From assembly GCF_001418255.1 (NCBI RefSeq), contig NZ_LIPV01000001.1:62001-126000 (forward strand): a DNA stretch of 64,000 nucleotides. Direction: 5' to 3'. Under the pieces are notes generated by a model. The model was not told the DNA's origin. It saw only the letters and a program-made list of their open reading frames with translations, and did not search any database. This document shows positions 52,255 to 60,547 of the stretch, one piece after another; the first letter of the stretch is position 1, and every line of letters starts with the position of its first letter. Both the position numbers and the translations under genes were made by a program. Source of the DNA: Thiomonas bhubaneswarensis. Lineage in GTDB: Bacteria; Pseudomonadota; Gammaproteobacteria; Burkholderiales; Burkholderiaceae_C.

Positions 52255-52444
52255 CCCTCGCTGTCCCGGGTACCTGAGAGATTGATCTGGTCAGCGACCA
52301 GACTTGCCCCTTCGGTGAGCGCTCGACGACAGCGCCACTCTCCAGTGAGGAACACCTTGCGGTGTGGTCAGTCCTTTTGCCTGAGCGGTACACCCCTGCG
52401 GGTTTACGCCTTCGGCGGCCCCACAAGCGTGCGGCGCTCTCCTG
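52255..52444 (-). promoter_or_regulatory. Tandem glycine riboswitch upstream of gcvT
   Basis: On the minus strand two aptamer-like modules follow one another. The first begins GGAGAGCGCC and contains CGCCGAAGGCG and CTCAGGCAAAAGGACTGACC. The second begins GGAGAGTGGCGC and contains CACCGAAGGGGCAA and TCTCAGGTACCCGGGACAG. These are the conserved P1 start, the GA-rich internal loop and the CAGG..GGACAG 3' side of the glycine riboswitch class. It lies about 80 bp before gcvT. No clear intrinsic terminator follows it, so control could be on translation or through an anti-terminator that I could not resolve by eye. Confidence 0.9.
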
Positions 52445-52490
52445 ACGCGAAGCAGTGTATCGCAGCGCGCTTTCAGACTGGGCGCCCAGC

Positions 52491-52739
52491 CTATTTTTTT
52501 CGGCGCTCGCCACCCAGACCAAGACTCTCCCGGTACTTCTGGCGCCTGGCCTTCTGGCGATCGGCCATGTCGTTCATCGCACGTTTTTTCGAGATGCTGA
52601 ACATTGGATCGATGATTTCCCACCACACGAACGCCAGCGCCAGAGGCAGAAGCACCCACCACCAGGACCATGCCGCGACCGGCGCCACGTCCAGAAGCTT
52701 GAGCGCGATGAAGATCAGACCGAGGATGACGAATGCCAT
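52491..52739 (-). CDS. Small Trp-rich membrane protein (TIGR04438-like)
   Basis: 82 residues. Two adjacent membrane segments (MAFVILGLIFIALKLLDV and WWWVLLPLALAFVWWEII) with a WSWWWV core precede a basic tail (SKKRAMNDMADRQKARRQKYRESLG). This composition matches a small betaproteobacterial family of unknown function. It lies upstream of the riboswitch and ends about 45 bp before the first aptamer, so the gcv promoter must lie in that short space or inside this gene. No function is proposed. Confidence 0.8.
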   Translation of the reverse strand: MAFVILGLIFIALKLLDVAPVAAWSWWWVLLPLALAFVWWEIIDPMFSISKKRAMNDMADRQKARRQKYRESLGLGGERRKK

Positions 52740-52934
52740 GACGCCCTACCCGTGTGTGGAAATGCCGACAGAATACAAAAAGAAACACGCTTTCGGACGG
52801 CTCGTGTTGCTTGCGATCAATCTGAGCCAACGATGCAAAGATTCTCGCCGAGTTCTACCCCAGCACGTCAACCGAATTGATTAATATGCGTTACTTGGCT
52901 GTACCTGTTTTGTTTAACCCTCTGGAGGACTGGA

Positions 52935-53261
52935 ATGAAAAAAGCTGTTTTCGCTGCTGCGCTGGCTGCTGCCGCCACCATGACCATGTCGTCGGCTTTC
53001 GCCGCTGAAGACATGCTGGCCCTGGCCAAATCGAAGAACTGCCTGGCTTGCCACGCAGTGGACAAGAAACTGGTCGGCCCGTCCTACCAGGAAGTGGCCG
53101 CCAAGTACGCCGGCAAGCCCGGTGCCGTCGACACCCTGAGCAACGCCATTCTGCACGGCGTGTCCGGCGTGTGGGGCCCTGTGCCAATGCCGGCCAACCC
53201 GCAAGTCACCCCCGCCCAGGCCAAGCAACTGGCCGAGTGGGTTCTATCGCTGAAGAAGTAA
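52935..53261 (+). CDS. Class I c-type cytochrome (c551/c552-like)
   Basis: 108 residues. A signal peptide MKKAVFAAALAAAATMTMSSAFA leaves about 85 mature residues. Heme is attached at CLACH (residues 36-40) and the distal methionine ligand is in GVWGPVPMPANPQV. The end GQLAEWVLSLKK-type helix (here AKQLAEWVLSLKK) is characteristic of c551/c552. It carries electrons in the periplasm, probably to a terminal oxidase or nitrite reductase; the partner is not visible. An AGGAG-like ribosome site CTGGAGG precedes the ATG and an intrinsic terminator follows. Confidence 0.92.
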   Translation: MKKAVFAAALAAAATMTMSSAFAAEDMLALAKSKNCLACHAVDKKLVGPSYQEVAAKYAGKPGAVDTLSNAILHGVSGVWGPVPMPANPQVTPAQAKQLAEWVLSLKK

Positions 53262-53286
53262 TACATCGCAGCTCACGCTGCGCTGC

Positions 53287-53325
53287 AAAGCCGAGTCGCC
53301 GTCTGGTGACTCGGCTTTTTCTTTG
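53287..53325 (+). terminator. Intrinsic terminator after the cytochrome c gene
   Basis: AGCCGAGTC pairs with GACTCGGCT around GCCGTCTGGT, followed by TTTTTCTTT. It lies 26 bp after the cytochrome stop, implying a monocistronic transcript. Confidence 0.92.
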
Positions 53326-53371
53326 TTCCTGCGGCGCGTTCGTGCTCGCCCACCAGTGCACACCACCCCCC

Positions 53372-53398
53372 AAAAAAAAAGCGCCCGGATGGGCGCTT
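53372..53398 (-). terminator. Intrinsic terminator after the branched-chain amino-acid binding protein gene
   Basis: On the minus strand AAAGCGCCC, a 4-base loop and GGGCGC are followed by nine T's (A-run 53372-53380 on the plus strand). It lies 54 bp after the stop at 53453 and converges on the cytochrome terminator. Confidence 0.92.
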
Positions 53399-53452
53399 TC
53401 GATGGCGTTGATGTCGGGCCTGCTGAGCAAACCCGACGCACCACCGTGCGGC

Positions 53453-54589
53453 TTACTGCACCGCAATCACGCTCTTCTTGCCGTCCTTGTCGAACGTCGA
53501 GATGGTGATGGTGGCGTCCACCAGTTCACCGGTCTTGGTGAAGTGGATGTCTTTCTTGGTCACGCCGTTGTAGTTGATGTTCTGGATGAACGGCAGATAC
53601 TTCTTGGGATCGACCGACTTGGCCTTCATCATGGCGTGGGCCAGCACCATGGTGCCGTCGTACGAGTAGGGCGAGTAAAGCTGGAAGGCATTGGCGCCGA
53701 ACTCGGCGTCATAGCGTTTCTTCCAGGCTTCGCCGCCAGGCATCTGGCTCAGCGGCGAGCCGCCTTCGGCGCAGATCGTGCCCGCAACAGCCTCACCGGC
53801 CAGCTTGCCCAGCTCGGGTGCGCAGATACCGTCGCCGCCCATTAGCGTGGCCTTGATGCCCAGTTGGCGCATCTGGCGAACCAGCGGACCGGCTTGGGGA
53901 TACATGCCGCCGTAGAAAATCACGTCGGGGTTGGACGCCTTGATCTTGGTCAGAATGGCGGAAAAGTCGGTGGCCTTGTCGTTGGTGTATTCGCGATCGA
54001 CAACCTTCATGCCGTCTTTTTGCGCGGTCTTGGCGAACACGTCGGCCACGCCTTGGCCGTAGGCGGTGCGGTCATCGATGACGGCGACCTTTGTGGCCTT
54101 CAGCTTGGTCTTGGCGTAATTGGCCAGACCCGAGCCCAGCGCATTGTCATTGGCGATGATGCGGAAGAAGGTCTTGAAGCCTTGTTGCGAAATCTTCGGA
54201 TCGGTGGACGAAGGGGTGATGTCGGGAATGCCGGCGTTGTTGTAGATGCGCGACGCGGGGAAGGTGCAGCCGGAGTTCAGGTGACCGACGACGCCGTTGA
54301 CCTTTTCATCGACGAACTTCTGCGCCACGGTGGTGGCTTGTTTCGGGTCGGCTTGGTCGTCCTGGGCGTCGACCTTCCAGATGACCTTCTTGCCACCGAT
54401 GACGATGTTCTGGGCGTTCAGGTCTTTGATGGCCATCTTCACGCCATTAGCGTTGTCCTGGCCGAAACTGGCCTGCGGGCCGGACAGGGGCGATGCGCTG
54501 CCGATGGTGACGGTGACGGTGTCTTCGGCATAGGCGGTGCCGATGGCCATGGACAGCGCCAGCAGCGGAGCAACATATTTAAGCTTCAT
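53453..54589 (-). CDS. Periplasmic branched-chain amino-acid binding protein (LivJ/LivK-like)
   Basis: 378 residues. The signal peptide MKLKYVAPLLALSMAIGTAYA is followed by a type I periplasmic binding fold: VTIGSASPLSGPQASFGQDNANGVKMAI, VVGHLNSGCTFPASRIYNNAGI, and DRTAYGQGVADVF. These match the ABC-type Leu/Ile/Val family. The ligand may be a different amino acid or amide. No permease or ATPase genes (livHMGF) are nearby, so it is an orphan subunit. A strong ribosome site GGAGG precedes the start and a terminator follows. Confidence 0.9.
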   Translation of the reverse strand: MKLKYVAPLLALSMAIGTAYAEDTVTVTIGSASPLSGPQASFGQDNANGVKMAIKDLNAQNIVIGGKKVIWKVDAQDDQADPKQATTVAQKFVDEKVNGVVGHLNSGCTFPASRIYNNAGIPDITPSSTDPKISQQGFKTFFRIIANDNALGSGLANYAKTKLKATKVAVIDDRTAYGQGVADVFAKTAQKDGMKVVDREYTNDKATDFSAILTKIKASNPDVIFYGGMYPQAGPLVRQMRQLGIKATLMGGDGICAPELGKLAGEAVAGTICAEGGSPLSQMPGGEAWKKRYDAEFGANAFQLYSPYSYDGTMVLAHAMMKAKSVDPKKYLPFIQNINYNGVTKKDIHFTKTGELVDATITISTFDKDGKKSVIAVQ

Positions 54590-54792
54590 GAATGAGCCTC
54601 CAAAAGGAAAGTCGTGTGTCGTGTTGTGAAGTCAGGATCAAGCTGACAGGGCGATACATTAGCTGAGTTACAGATTTTTGAACAGATCGCCTTTCCCAAC
54701 ACTAGCAAGCAATGTGCCGGGGTGGGATCGGGTTGACAGATCGAAAGGCTTATTTCGCCTCGAAGAGGGGCAACGGCGGCCTCGTCGGCCTA

Positions 54793-55158
54793 TCACGTCG
54801 GCTCGTCGTCTCTTGCGGCCATCGATGCCCGCAGAGTGGGCTCGAGCGCGTCGAGCAGGCGGTCGGTCAACTGAGGCGCCAGGGCATCGAGCTCGGCTTT
54901 CACCAGCGCCAGCACGTCCTGACGCAAGGCGGGTCTGAGATGCTGCCATCGTTCGTCCAGGGTCATGGTCGGCTGCAGCGCTGCGGCCTGAACGTCCTCG
55001 GTCTGCTCATATTCCGCCCCTCGGTAGACGGCCTGGGCATAAGCCGAGGGTTGCGCCTCGAACACGGCCTCCTCCCTTTCTTCGATGAGGTCATCGGTAG
55101 AGGGCAGGCGCTCGGTGAGCACCGGAAGAACGACGTGATGGGGCGGTGAGGGCTTCAT
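54793..55158 (-). CDS. DUF2486-like protein
   Basis: 121 residues, no signal or membrane segment. The N-terminal DDLIEEREEA and C-terminal VLALVKAELDALAPQLTDRLLDALEPTLRASMA are a helical pattern found in betaproteobacterial proteins annotated DUF2486. Gene order (directly behind holC, overlap of 4 bp at ATGA) also fits that family. The helical tail suggests a protein-interaction role, possibly with the polymerase accessory subunit, but nothing in the sequence fixes a function. It ends the pepA-holC transcript; 200 bp of non-coding DNA follow. Confidence 0.7.
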   Translation of the reverse strand: MKPSPPHHVVLPVLTERLPSTDDLIEEREEAVFEAQPSAYAQAVYRGAEYEQTEDVQAAALQPTMTLDERWQHLRPALRQDVLALVKAELDALAPQLTDRLLDALEPTLRASMAARDDEPT

Positions 55159-55580
55159 GGGCGTGCCTGGATGATGGTCGGATCCAAGCCTGCTGCACGA
55201 TAGGCGCGCAAGCGTTCGCGGGCAGCGGGCTTGTCAGGACCATTTTCGCTGACGAGCTCGATCACCCGATCCAGCGTCTCCCAGCCGTCCACCATGTCCG
55301 GCCCGAGATTCACCAAAGCCTGCAAACGCCCGACGCGACGCAGATCGGGTTGGGGGGCCAGGATCACCGGAGTCTTGTCGACCAGAGGGTCGTCCTGCCA
55401 GACATGCGGCACGAAGCTGCCGGGCTGAAAAGTCCACAGCAGCGGATCGAGTTCTTCGAGAACCGGCTGCGGCCCCACGACCAGCAAGCGCGCGCCGCGC
55501 TGCGTTGCGGTGCGCAACAGGCCGCAGAGGTACCGCAACGGGTCTGGCAGACCCACCCGAAATTCGACGGCGCAGGTCAT
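55155..55580 (-). CDS. holC: DNA polymerase III chi subunit
   Basis: 141 residues. The chi family pattern is seen in LRYLCGLLRTATQRGARLLVVGPQPVLEELDPLLWTF, SFVPHVWQ and VILAPQPD. Chi joins the clamp loader to SSB at the replication fork. It lies 28 bp after pepA, a gene pair conserved across proteobacteria, and overlaps the DUF2486-like gene by 4 bp. The chain is slightly short but no core strand is missing. Confidence 0.9.
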   Translation of the reverse strand: MTCAVEFRVGLPDPLRYLCGLLRTATQRGARLLVVGPQPVLEELDPLLWTFQPGSFVPHVWQDDPLVDKTPVILAPQPDLRRVGRLQALVNLGPDMVDGWETLDRVIELVSENGPDKPAARERLRAYRAAGLDPTIIQARP

Positions 55581-55608
55581 GTTGGGTCAGTGCGGCAAAG
55601 AACGAGGC

Positions 55609-57072
55609 TCACTGCGCCTGCGACAACAGGTAGCGCACCAGAAGCGGCACCGGGCGCCCGGTCGCGCCCTTGTTGGCTCCACTGTTCCAAGCTGTACCAG
55701 CAATGTCGAGGTGCGCCCAGCGGTAGTCCTTGGCAAAACGCCAGAGGAAACACGCCGCGGTGATCGCGCCAGCCGGTCGGCCGCCGATATTGGCGACATC
55801 GGCGAAATTGCTCTTGAGCGCTTCGGCGTAGTCGGCTTCCAGCGGCATGCGCCAGCAGGGATCGAGCGAAGCGCGACCGGCATCGAGCAGGGCCTGAGCG
55901 AGCGCGTCGTCGTCGGTGAACAGACCGCTGTTGACCTTGCCCAGCGCAATGACGCAGGCCCCCGTCAGGGTGGCGATGTCGACGACCGATTTCGGCTTGT
56001 AGCGCGCCGCATAGGTCAGTGCATCGCACAGAATCAGGCGCCCCTCGGCGTCGGTGTTGAGAATCTCGATGGTCTGGCCGGACATGCTGGTGACCACATC
56101 TCCAGGCTTGACGGCGCCGCCATCAGGCATGTTTTCGGTCGCGGCGATCAGGCCAATGACATTGAGCCTGGGCTTGATCCGGGCGATGGCCTCGAAGGCA
56201 CCGAGCACGGACGCCGCCCCGGACATGTCGAACTTCATTTCGTCCATCTCGGCGCCGGGCTTGAGCGAAATGCCCCCGGTGTCGAAGGTCACGCCCTTGC
56301 CGACGAGCACATGCGGCGCGTCCTTCTTGCCCGCACCACGATACTCGAGCACGATGAAACGCGGCGGCTGCGTCGAGCCCTGCGCCACGGCAAGAAACGA
56401 TCCCATGCCGAGCTTTTCCATCTCGGGCCGGCCCAGCACCTTGCAGTCCAGGCCGTGCGCCTTGGCCAGCTTCTTCGCCGTCTCGCCCAGATAGGCCGGT
56501 GTGCAGTAGTTGGCCGGCAGGTTGGCGAGCTCGCGGGTGAGCCGCACGCCGATGGCGACCGCCTCGGCCTGTTGCAGCATGGCCTTGGCCCGGGCCGGCA
56601 CCGCATCGCCGCCCACGGCGCAAAGGTGAAGGGACTCGAGCTGAGGCTGATCGGTCTCTTCCACCGTTCGCGTGGTGTCGTAGCGGTAGAACACCTCGGA
56701 GAACACGGTGGGCGTGAGTTCGGCCAGGGTGTCCAGCCCGTTGACCGAAAGCAGATGCGCCTGCTTCACCGGCAGGGTCTTGAGCATATTGGCTGCGGCC
56801 TGCAGCGACTTTTTCCAGTCGCGCAGCTCGGGCTTGGCGGCCAGGCCCACCAACAACAGACGACGCGCAGCGACGACGGCCGGGCGGTGCAGCAGCAGAA
56901 CGCTGCCGGGCTTGGCCTTGAAATCGCCATCGACGGCGAGCTGGGCGATCAGGTCGTCGAGCGCCTCGGCATCGGCCAGCCCGCTGGCGCCACGGCCTTC
57001 GGGAATGAAGACGACCAAGGCGTCGGTTTTGGTCTGCAGCGGCTTTTTGACGGCGGATATACTGAATTTCAT
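55609..57072 (-). CDS. pepA: Leucyl aminopeptidase
   Basis: 487 residues, family M17. Metal-binding residues lie in GKGVTFDTGGISLKPGAEMDEMKFDMSGAASVLG and the catalytic NTDAEGRLILCDALTYA is intact. It removes N-terminal Leu and other residues in the cytosol; in E. coli PepA also binds DNA in Xer recombination and carAB control. It is divergent from lptF, and the 261-bp spacer between them holds a family C hairpin element. Confidence 0.95.
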   Translation of the reverse strand: MKFSISAVKKPLQTKTDALVVFIPEGRGASGLADAEALDDLIAQLAVDGDFKAKPGSVLLLHRPAVVAARRLLLVGLAAKPELRDWKKSLQAAANMLKTLPVKQAHLLSVNGLDTLAELTPTVFSEVFYRYDTTRTVEETDQPQLESLHLCAVGGDAVPARAKAMLQQAEAVAIGVRLTRELANLPANYCTPAYLGETAKKLAKAHGLDCKVLGRPEMEKLGMGSFLAVAQGSTQPPRFIVLEYRGAGKKDAPHVLVGKGVTFDTGGISLKPGAEMDEMKFDMSGAASVLGAFEAIARIKPRLNVIGLIAATENMPDGGAVKPGDVVTSMSGQTIEILNTDAEGRLILCDALTYAARYKPKSVVDIATLTGACVIALGKVNSGLFTDDDALAQALLDAGRASLDPCWRMPLEADYAEALKSNFADVANIGGRPAGAITAACFLWRFAKDYRWAHLDIAGTAWNSGANKGATGRPVPLLVRYLLSQAQ

Positions 57073-57138
57073 GTGCAGGGTTCCTCAGGGACTTGTGCAA
57101 CACATTATTCCATCGCGCTGCGTCTCGCGCCGAGCGCC

Positions 57139-57304
57139 AGGAGCCTGTCGGGCTTGGGGCGCGGAGGGCGAAAAAGGGGCATGCGGATGCCATGTGGCGG
57201 CGGATTTGCAGCCCCATAGCCGTTGCTTTGGGGCAAAAAGCCGCTGCCGCCGGGCGCCGCAGGCTCATTTTGCAGCCCGCGATCCTAAAGTCCGACAAGC
57301 TCCT
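57139..57304 (-). repeat. Long-hairpin intergenic element, family C, full copy
   Basis: 166 bp. Left end AGGAGCCTGTCGGGCTT and, complemented, right end AGGAGCTTGTCGGACTT match at 15 of 17 positions. The apex is CCATAGC (57214-57220), CGTT, GCTTTGG (57225-57231), the same 7+4+7 layout as families A and B with one mismatch. It occupies the divergent promoter region between pepA and lptF. The right half complemented matches the short copies at 18394 and 62611. Confidence 0.85.
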
Positions 57305-57333
57305 AGAGCACGTTACCGGCAGCCGTCTTCCTC

Positions 57334-58467
57334 ATGCTTCTCGACCTCACCCTGCGACGTGAAATGAGCCGCAATTTCGGCGGCGCATTCACCGTGCTGT
57401 TCACCGTGGTCATCACCCTGATGCTGATCCGCATTCTGGGGCAGGCCTCCGATGGGCAGGCCAGCCCGCAGGATGTGTTCCTGCTGATCGGCCTGACCGC
57501 GCTGAGCTATCTGCAGATCGTCATCACCCTGTCGCTTTTCCTCGCGGTGCTGCTCACCTTCACCCGCATGTGGCTGGATTCGGAGATGACCATCTGGCGC
57601 ACCACCGGCGTGGGACAACTGCGGCTGATGGGCAGCGTGCTGCGCTTTTCCTGGCCCATCCTGCTGCTCATCGCGGCGCTCACGCTGTTCGCCTGGCCCT
57701 GGGCCAATCAGCAATCAACCGCGCTGCGCACGCGCTTCGAGCAGCGCTCGGACATTTCGCGGGTGGCACCGGGTCAGTTCCGCGAGTCGGCTTCGGGCAA
57801 GCGGGTGTTCTTCATCGACAAGGGCGCGCAGGCTGGCGGCGTGGCGCACGATATTTTCATCCGCGACGAAACCTCGGGGCAGACGGTGCTGATCACGGCG
57901 CGCTCGGCGCAGGTGCAGCGCATCGAAGGCCAGCCTTTCCTGGTGCTGCGCAACGGCAACCGCTACGCCCATACACCTGGTCAGGTCAACTACACCATCA
58001 CTTCGTTCGATTCGCTCGACATGCGTCTGGACGTCACCTCGGGCCTGAGCAATATGGCGGACCACAAGGCAGGCCCGGTCAACTGGCTGACGCAGCCCAA
58101 CCGCAATGTGCCGACGGCCTATCTGTTCAACCCCGCGATTCCCAACTGGCTGGGCGAGCTGTCCTGGCGGCTGGGTGTACCGCTGTCCGCCGCACTGCTG
58201 GCGCTGCTGGCGCTGCCCCTGTCTTCGGGTTCGGTGCGCACCGGGCGGGCGGGCAGTCTGATCGGCGCCATCCTGGTCTATCTCATCTATTTCAACCTGC
58301 TCAACGTGCTGCAGGGCTGGATCAGCGAGGGTCGGGTGGGTTTTTCCGCCGGATTCCTGCTCGTGCATGGGGGCGCAGCCTTGTTCCTCGCCTTGCTGAT
58401 GCTCAAGGGATCGGGCTGGCTGCGGCGTCTGTGGCCAGGCCGCACGCGCGCGGGGGCGCCAGCCTGA
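57334..58467 (+). CDS. lptF: LPS export ABC transporter permease LptF
   Basis: 377 residues, YjgP/YjgQ family. It opens MLLDLTLRREMSRNFGGAFTVLFTVVITLMLIR, with three N-terminal helices, a periplasmic jellyroll (about 130-260) and three C-terminal helices including LSWRLGVPLSAALLALLALPLS. With LptG it forms the permease that lifts LPS from the inner membrane to the LptC-A-D bridge. The stop overlaps the lptG start (TGATG). The start is 30 bp beyond the family C element. Confidence 0.94.
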   Translation: MLLDLTLRREMSRNFGGAFTVLFTVVITLMLIRILGQASDGQASPQDVFLLIGLTALSYLQIVITLSLFLAVLLTFTRMWLDSEMTIWRTTGVGQLRLMGSVLRFSWPILLLIAALTLFAWPWANQQSTALRTRFEQRSDISRVAPGQFRESASGKRVFFIDKGAQAGGVAHDIFIRDETSGQTVLITARSAQVQRIEGQPFLVLRNGNRYAHTPGQVNYTITSFDSLDMRLDVTSGLSNMADHKAGPVNWLTQPNRNVPTAYLFNPAIPNWLGELSWRLGVPLSAALLALLALPLSSGSVRTGRAGSLIGAILVYLIYFNLLNVLQGWISEGRVGFSAGFLLVHGGAALFLALLMLKGSGWLRRLWPGRTRAGAPA

Positions 58468-59564
58468 TGCGTACCGTACGTCGCTTTCTGCTTTTGCATG
58501 TGCTCAGCGCCATCGGCCTAGTGACCTTTGCCTTTCTGGCGCTGCTGTTTTTTATCGACATGCTCAACGACCTGAGCAACCTGGGCAAACCCGATTTCAG
58601 CCTCAGCGGCACGCTGCTGCATGTGGCGCTGAGCATGCCGAGCCGCGCCTATGAGGTCTTGCCCATCGCCACCCTGGTCGGTGGCGTGTTCGCGCTGGCT
58701 TCTCTCGCCGCCAGCAGTGAGTTCGTCATTCTGCGGATCTCCGGCCTGAGCCCGCGCGCCGCGCTGGGGCTGTTGCTGCAGTTGGCCGCGGCCCTGGTCA
58801 TCACCCTGTTCTTCCTCGGCGAATGGCTGGCGCCCGCTGCGGGGCAACTCTCGGTGCGCCTGCAGGCTGGACAGGGTTCGGGCATCGGCACGCAGCTCGC
58901 GTCGGGTATCTGGCTGCGCAACGACTCGGACCGGAGCGGCAATCAGACCGTCAACATCAAGGCCATCAATGCTCGCGGCGACCTGACCGATGTTCATATC
59001 TATGTGCTCAACGCCCAGGCGCAGATCTCCGCCGAGCTGCACGCGGCCAGCGGTCGTTACGAGGGCAACGGCACCTGGACGCTGCACGACGTCACCCGCA
59101 CCGACCTTCCCCAGCAAACGGGAGCTGCGCTGAAGGTGAGTCATTTGCCCAGCTACCGCTGGCAGACCTCGCTCTCGCCTAGCGTGCTCGGCGTGTTGCT
59201 GCTCGCGCCCGACAAGATGTCGGCCATCGATCTGTGGCGCTACATCCAGCATCTTCACGCCAACCGCCAGGCCGCAGAGCGCTATGAAATTCAGCTCTGG
59301 AAGAAGCTGCTCTACCCTTTCAGCGCCGTGGTCATGCTGCTGCTCGCCCTGCCCTTCGCCTATCTGCACACGCGCTCCAAGGGCGTCAGTGGCAAGGTGC
59401 TCGTGGGCATCGTTCTGGGCATTGCGTTCATCCTGCTCAACACCTTGTTTTCGAGTCTGGGACTGCTGGGCACATGGCCGCCGGCCATCACCGCGGCCTT
59501 GCCCATGCTGTTGTTCGGCGGGCTGGGACTGATCGTGTTCGCCTGGCAGGTGCGGTTTCGCTGA
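58467..59564 (+). CDS. lptG: LPS export ABC transporter permease LptG
   Basis: 365 residues. MRTVRRFLLLHVLSAIGLVTFAFLALLFFIDML opens the first membrane block and YEIQLWKKLLYPFSAVVMLLLALPFAYLHTRS the coupling region before the last helices; the jellyroll lies between. A longer in-frame reading upstream runs antisense-like through lptF and is rejected; ATG 58467 overlaps the lptF stop. It partners LptF in the LptBFG exporter. LptB is not in the window. Confidence 0.94.
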   Translation: MRTVRRFLLLHVLSAIGLVTFAFLALLFFIDMLNDLSNLGKPDFSLSGTLLHVALSMPSRAYEVLPIATLVGGVFALASLAASSEFVILRISGLSPRAALGLLLQLAAALVITLFFLGEWLAPAAGQLSVRLQAGQGSGIGTQLASGIWLRNDSDRSGNQTVNIKAINARGDLTDVHIYVLNAQAQISAELHAASGRYEGNGTWTLHDVTRTDLPQQTGAALKVSHLPSYRWQTSLSPSVLGVLLLAPDKMSAIDLWRYIQHLHANRQAAERYEIQLWKKLLYPFSAVVMLLLALPFAYLHTRSKGVSGKVLVGIVLGIAFILLNTLFSSLGLLGTWPPAITAALPMLLFGGLGLIVFAWQVRFR

Positions 59565-59587
59565 ACGCAAACCGGGCGAGGACTGCG

Positions 59588-60538
59588 ATGAACTTGCACC
59601 AGTTCCGTTTTCTGCAGGAGGCGGTGCGCCGCAAGCTCAACCTCACCGAGGCGGCGCGGGCGCTGCATACCTCGCAGCCCGGGGTCTCCAAGGCCATCAT
59701 CGAGCTGGAAAGCGAGCTGGGTGTGGAGATTTTCAGCCGTCACGGCAAGCGCATCCGCAGGCTCACCGAGCCCGGCGTGGAGGTGCTGCGCAGCGTGGAC
59801 ATCATCCTGCGCGAAGTCGCCAACCTCAAGCGCATCGGCCAAGACTATGCGGCCCGCGACGCCGGCCAGCTCACGGTGGCGGCCACGCACACGCAGGCGC
59901 GTTACAAGCTGCCCTGGGTGATCGCCGAGTTCCGCCGTCGCATGCCCGCGGTGCAGGTGCAACTGCTGCAGGGCACGCCCGATCAGGTGGCGCAGGCCGT
60001 GCGCGAAGAGCGTGCCGATCTCGGTCTGGCCAGTGAGTCGCTGCTGGATTCGCCCGATCTGCTCACCCTGCCCTGCTACGGCTGGCAGCACCTGGCCGTG
60101 GTGCCGCACAGCCACCCCCTGTGCGATCGCACCGAGCTGACCTTGGCCGAGTTGGCCACTTTCCCGCTGGTCACTTATGAGCCGGCGTTTGCCGGCAGAC
60201 GCCAGATCGATGCAGCCTTCGCCCATGCGAATCTGCAGCCACAGATCGTCCTCGAAGCCCTCGACTCCGACGTGCTCAAGACCTATGTCGAGCTGGGGCT
60301 GGGGGTAGGCCTGATCGCGGAAATGGCCATTTCGCCCGAGCGCGACACTGCGCTGCGCGCCCTGCCCGCCGGTCATCTGTTCGGCCAGCAGCTCACGCGC
60401 GTGGCGTTCAAGCGGGGCGTTTTGCAGCGCAGCTTCGTGCCGCTGTTCACTGAGCTGATTTCTCCGCGCCTGCCGCGCAAACTCGTGGAACAGACCCTGC
60501 GGGGCGAGCTCGACGGGCAGGACGTGTTTTCCATCTGA
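59588..60538 (+). CDS. cysB: CysB-type LysR regulator
   Basis: 316 residues. The helix-turn-helix is LTEAARALHTSQPGVSKAIIELESELG (about 18-44), and the effector domain has the CysB/Cbl marks TVAATHTQARYKLPWVIAEFR, TYEPAFAGRRQIDAAF and GLGVGLIAEMA. CysB activates sulfate assimilation genes with N-acetylserine as effector. The subfamily call is from the TTHTQARY and FAGR segments; whether it is CysB or the paralogue Cbl is not certain. It starts 23 bp after lptG but is probably a separate unit, followed by the aminotransferase 9 bp later. Confidence 0.88.
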   Translation: MNLHQFRFLQEAVRRKLNLTEAARALHTSQPGVSKAIIELESELGVEIFSRHGKRIRRLTEPGVEVLRSVDIILREVANLKRIGQDYAARDAGQLTVAATHTQARYKLPWVIAEFRRRMPAVQVQLLQGTPDQVAQAVREERADLGLASESLLDSPDLLTLPCYGWQHLAVVPHSHPLCDRTELTLAELATFPLVTYEPAFAGRRQIDAAFAHANLQPQIVLEALDSDVLKTYVELGLGVGLIAEMAISPERDTALRALPAGHLFGQQLTRVAFKRGVLQRSFVPLFTELISPRLPRKLVEQTLRGELDGQDVFSI

Positions 60539-60547
60539 CCTCAACGC

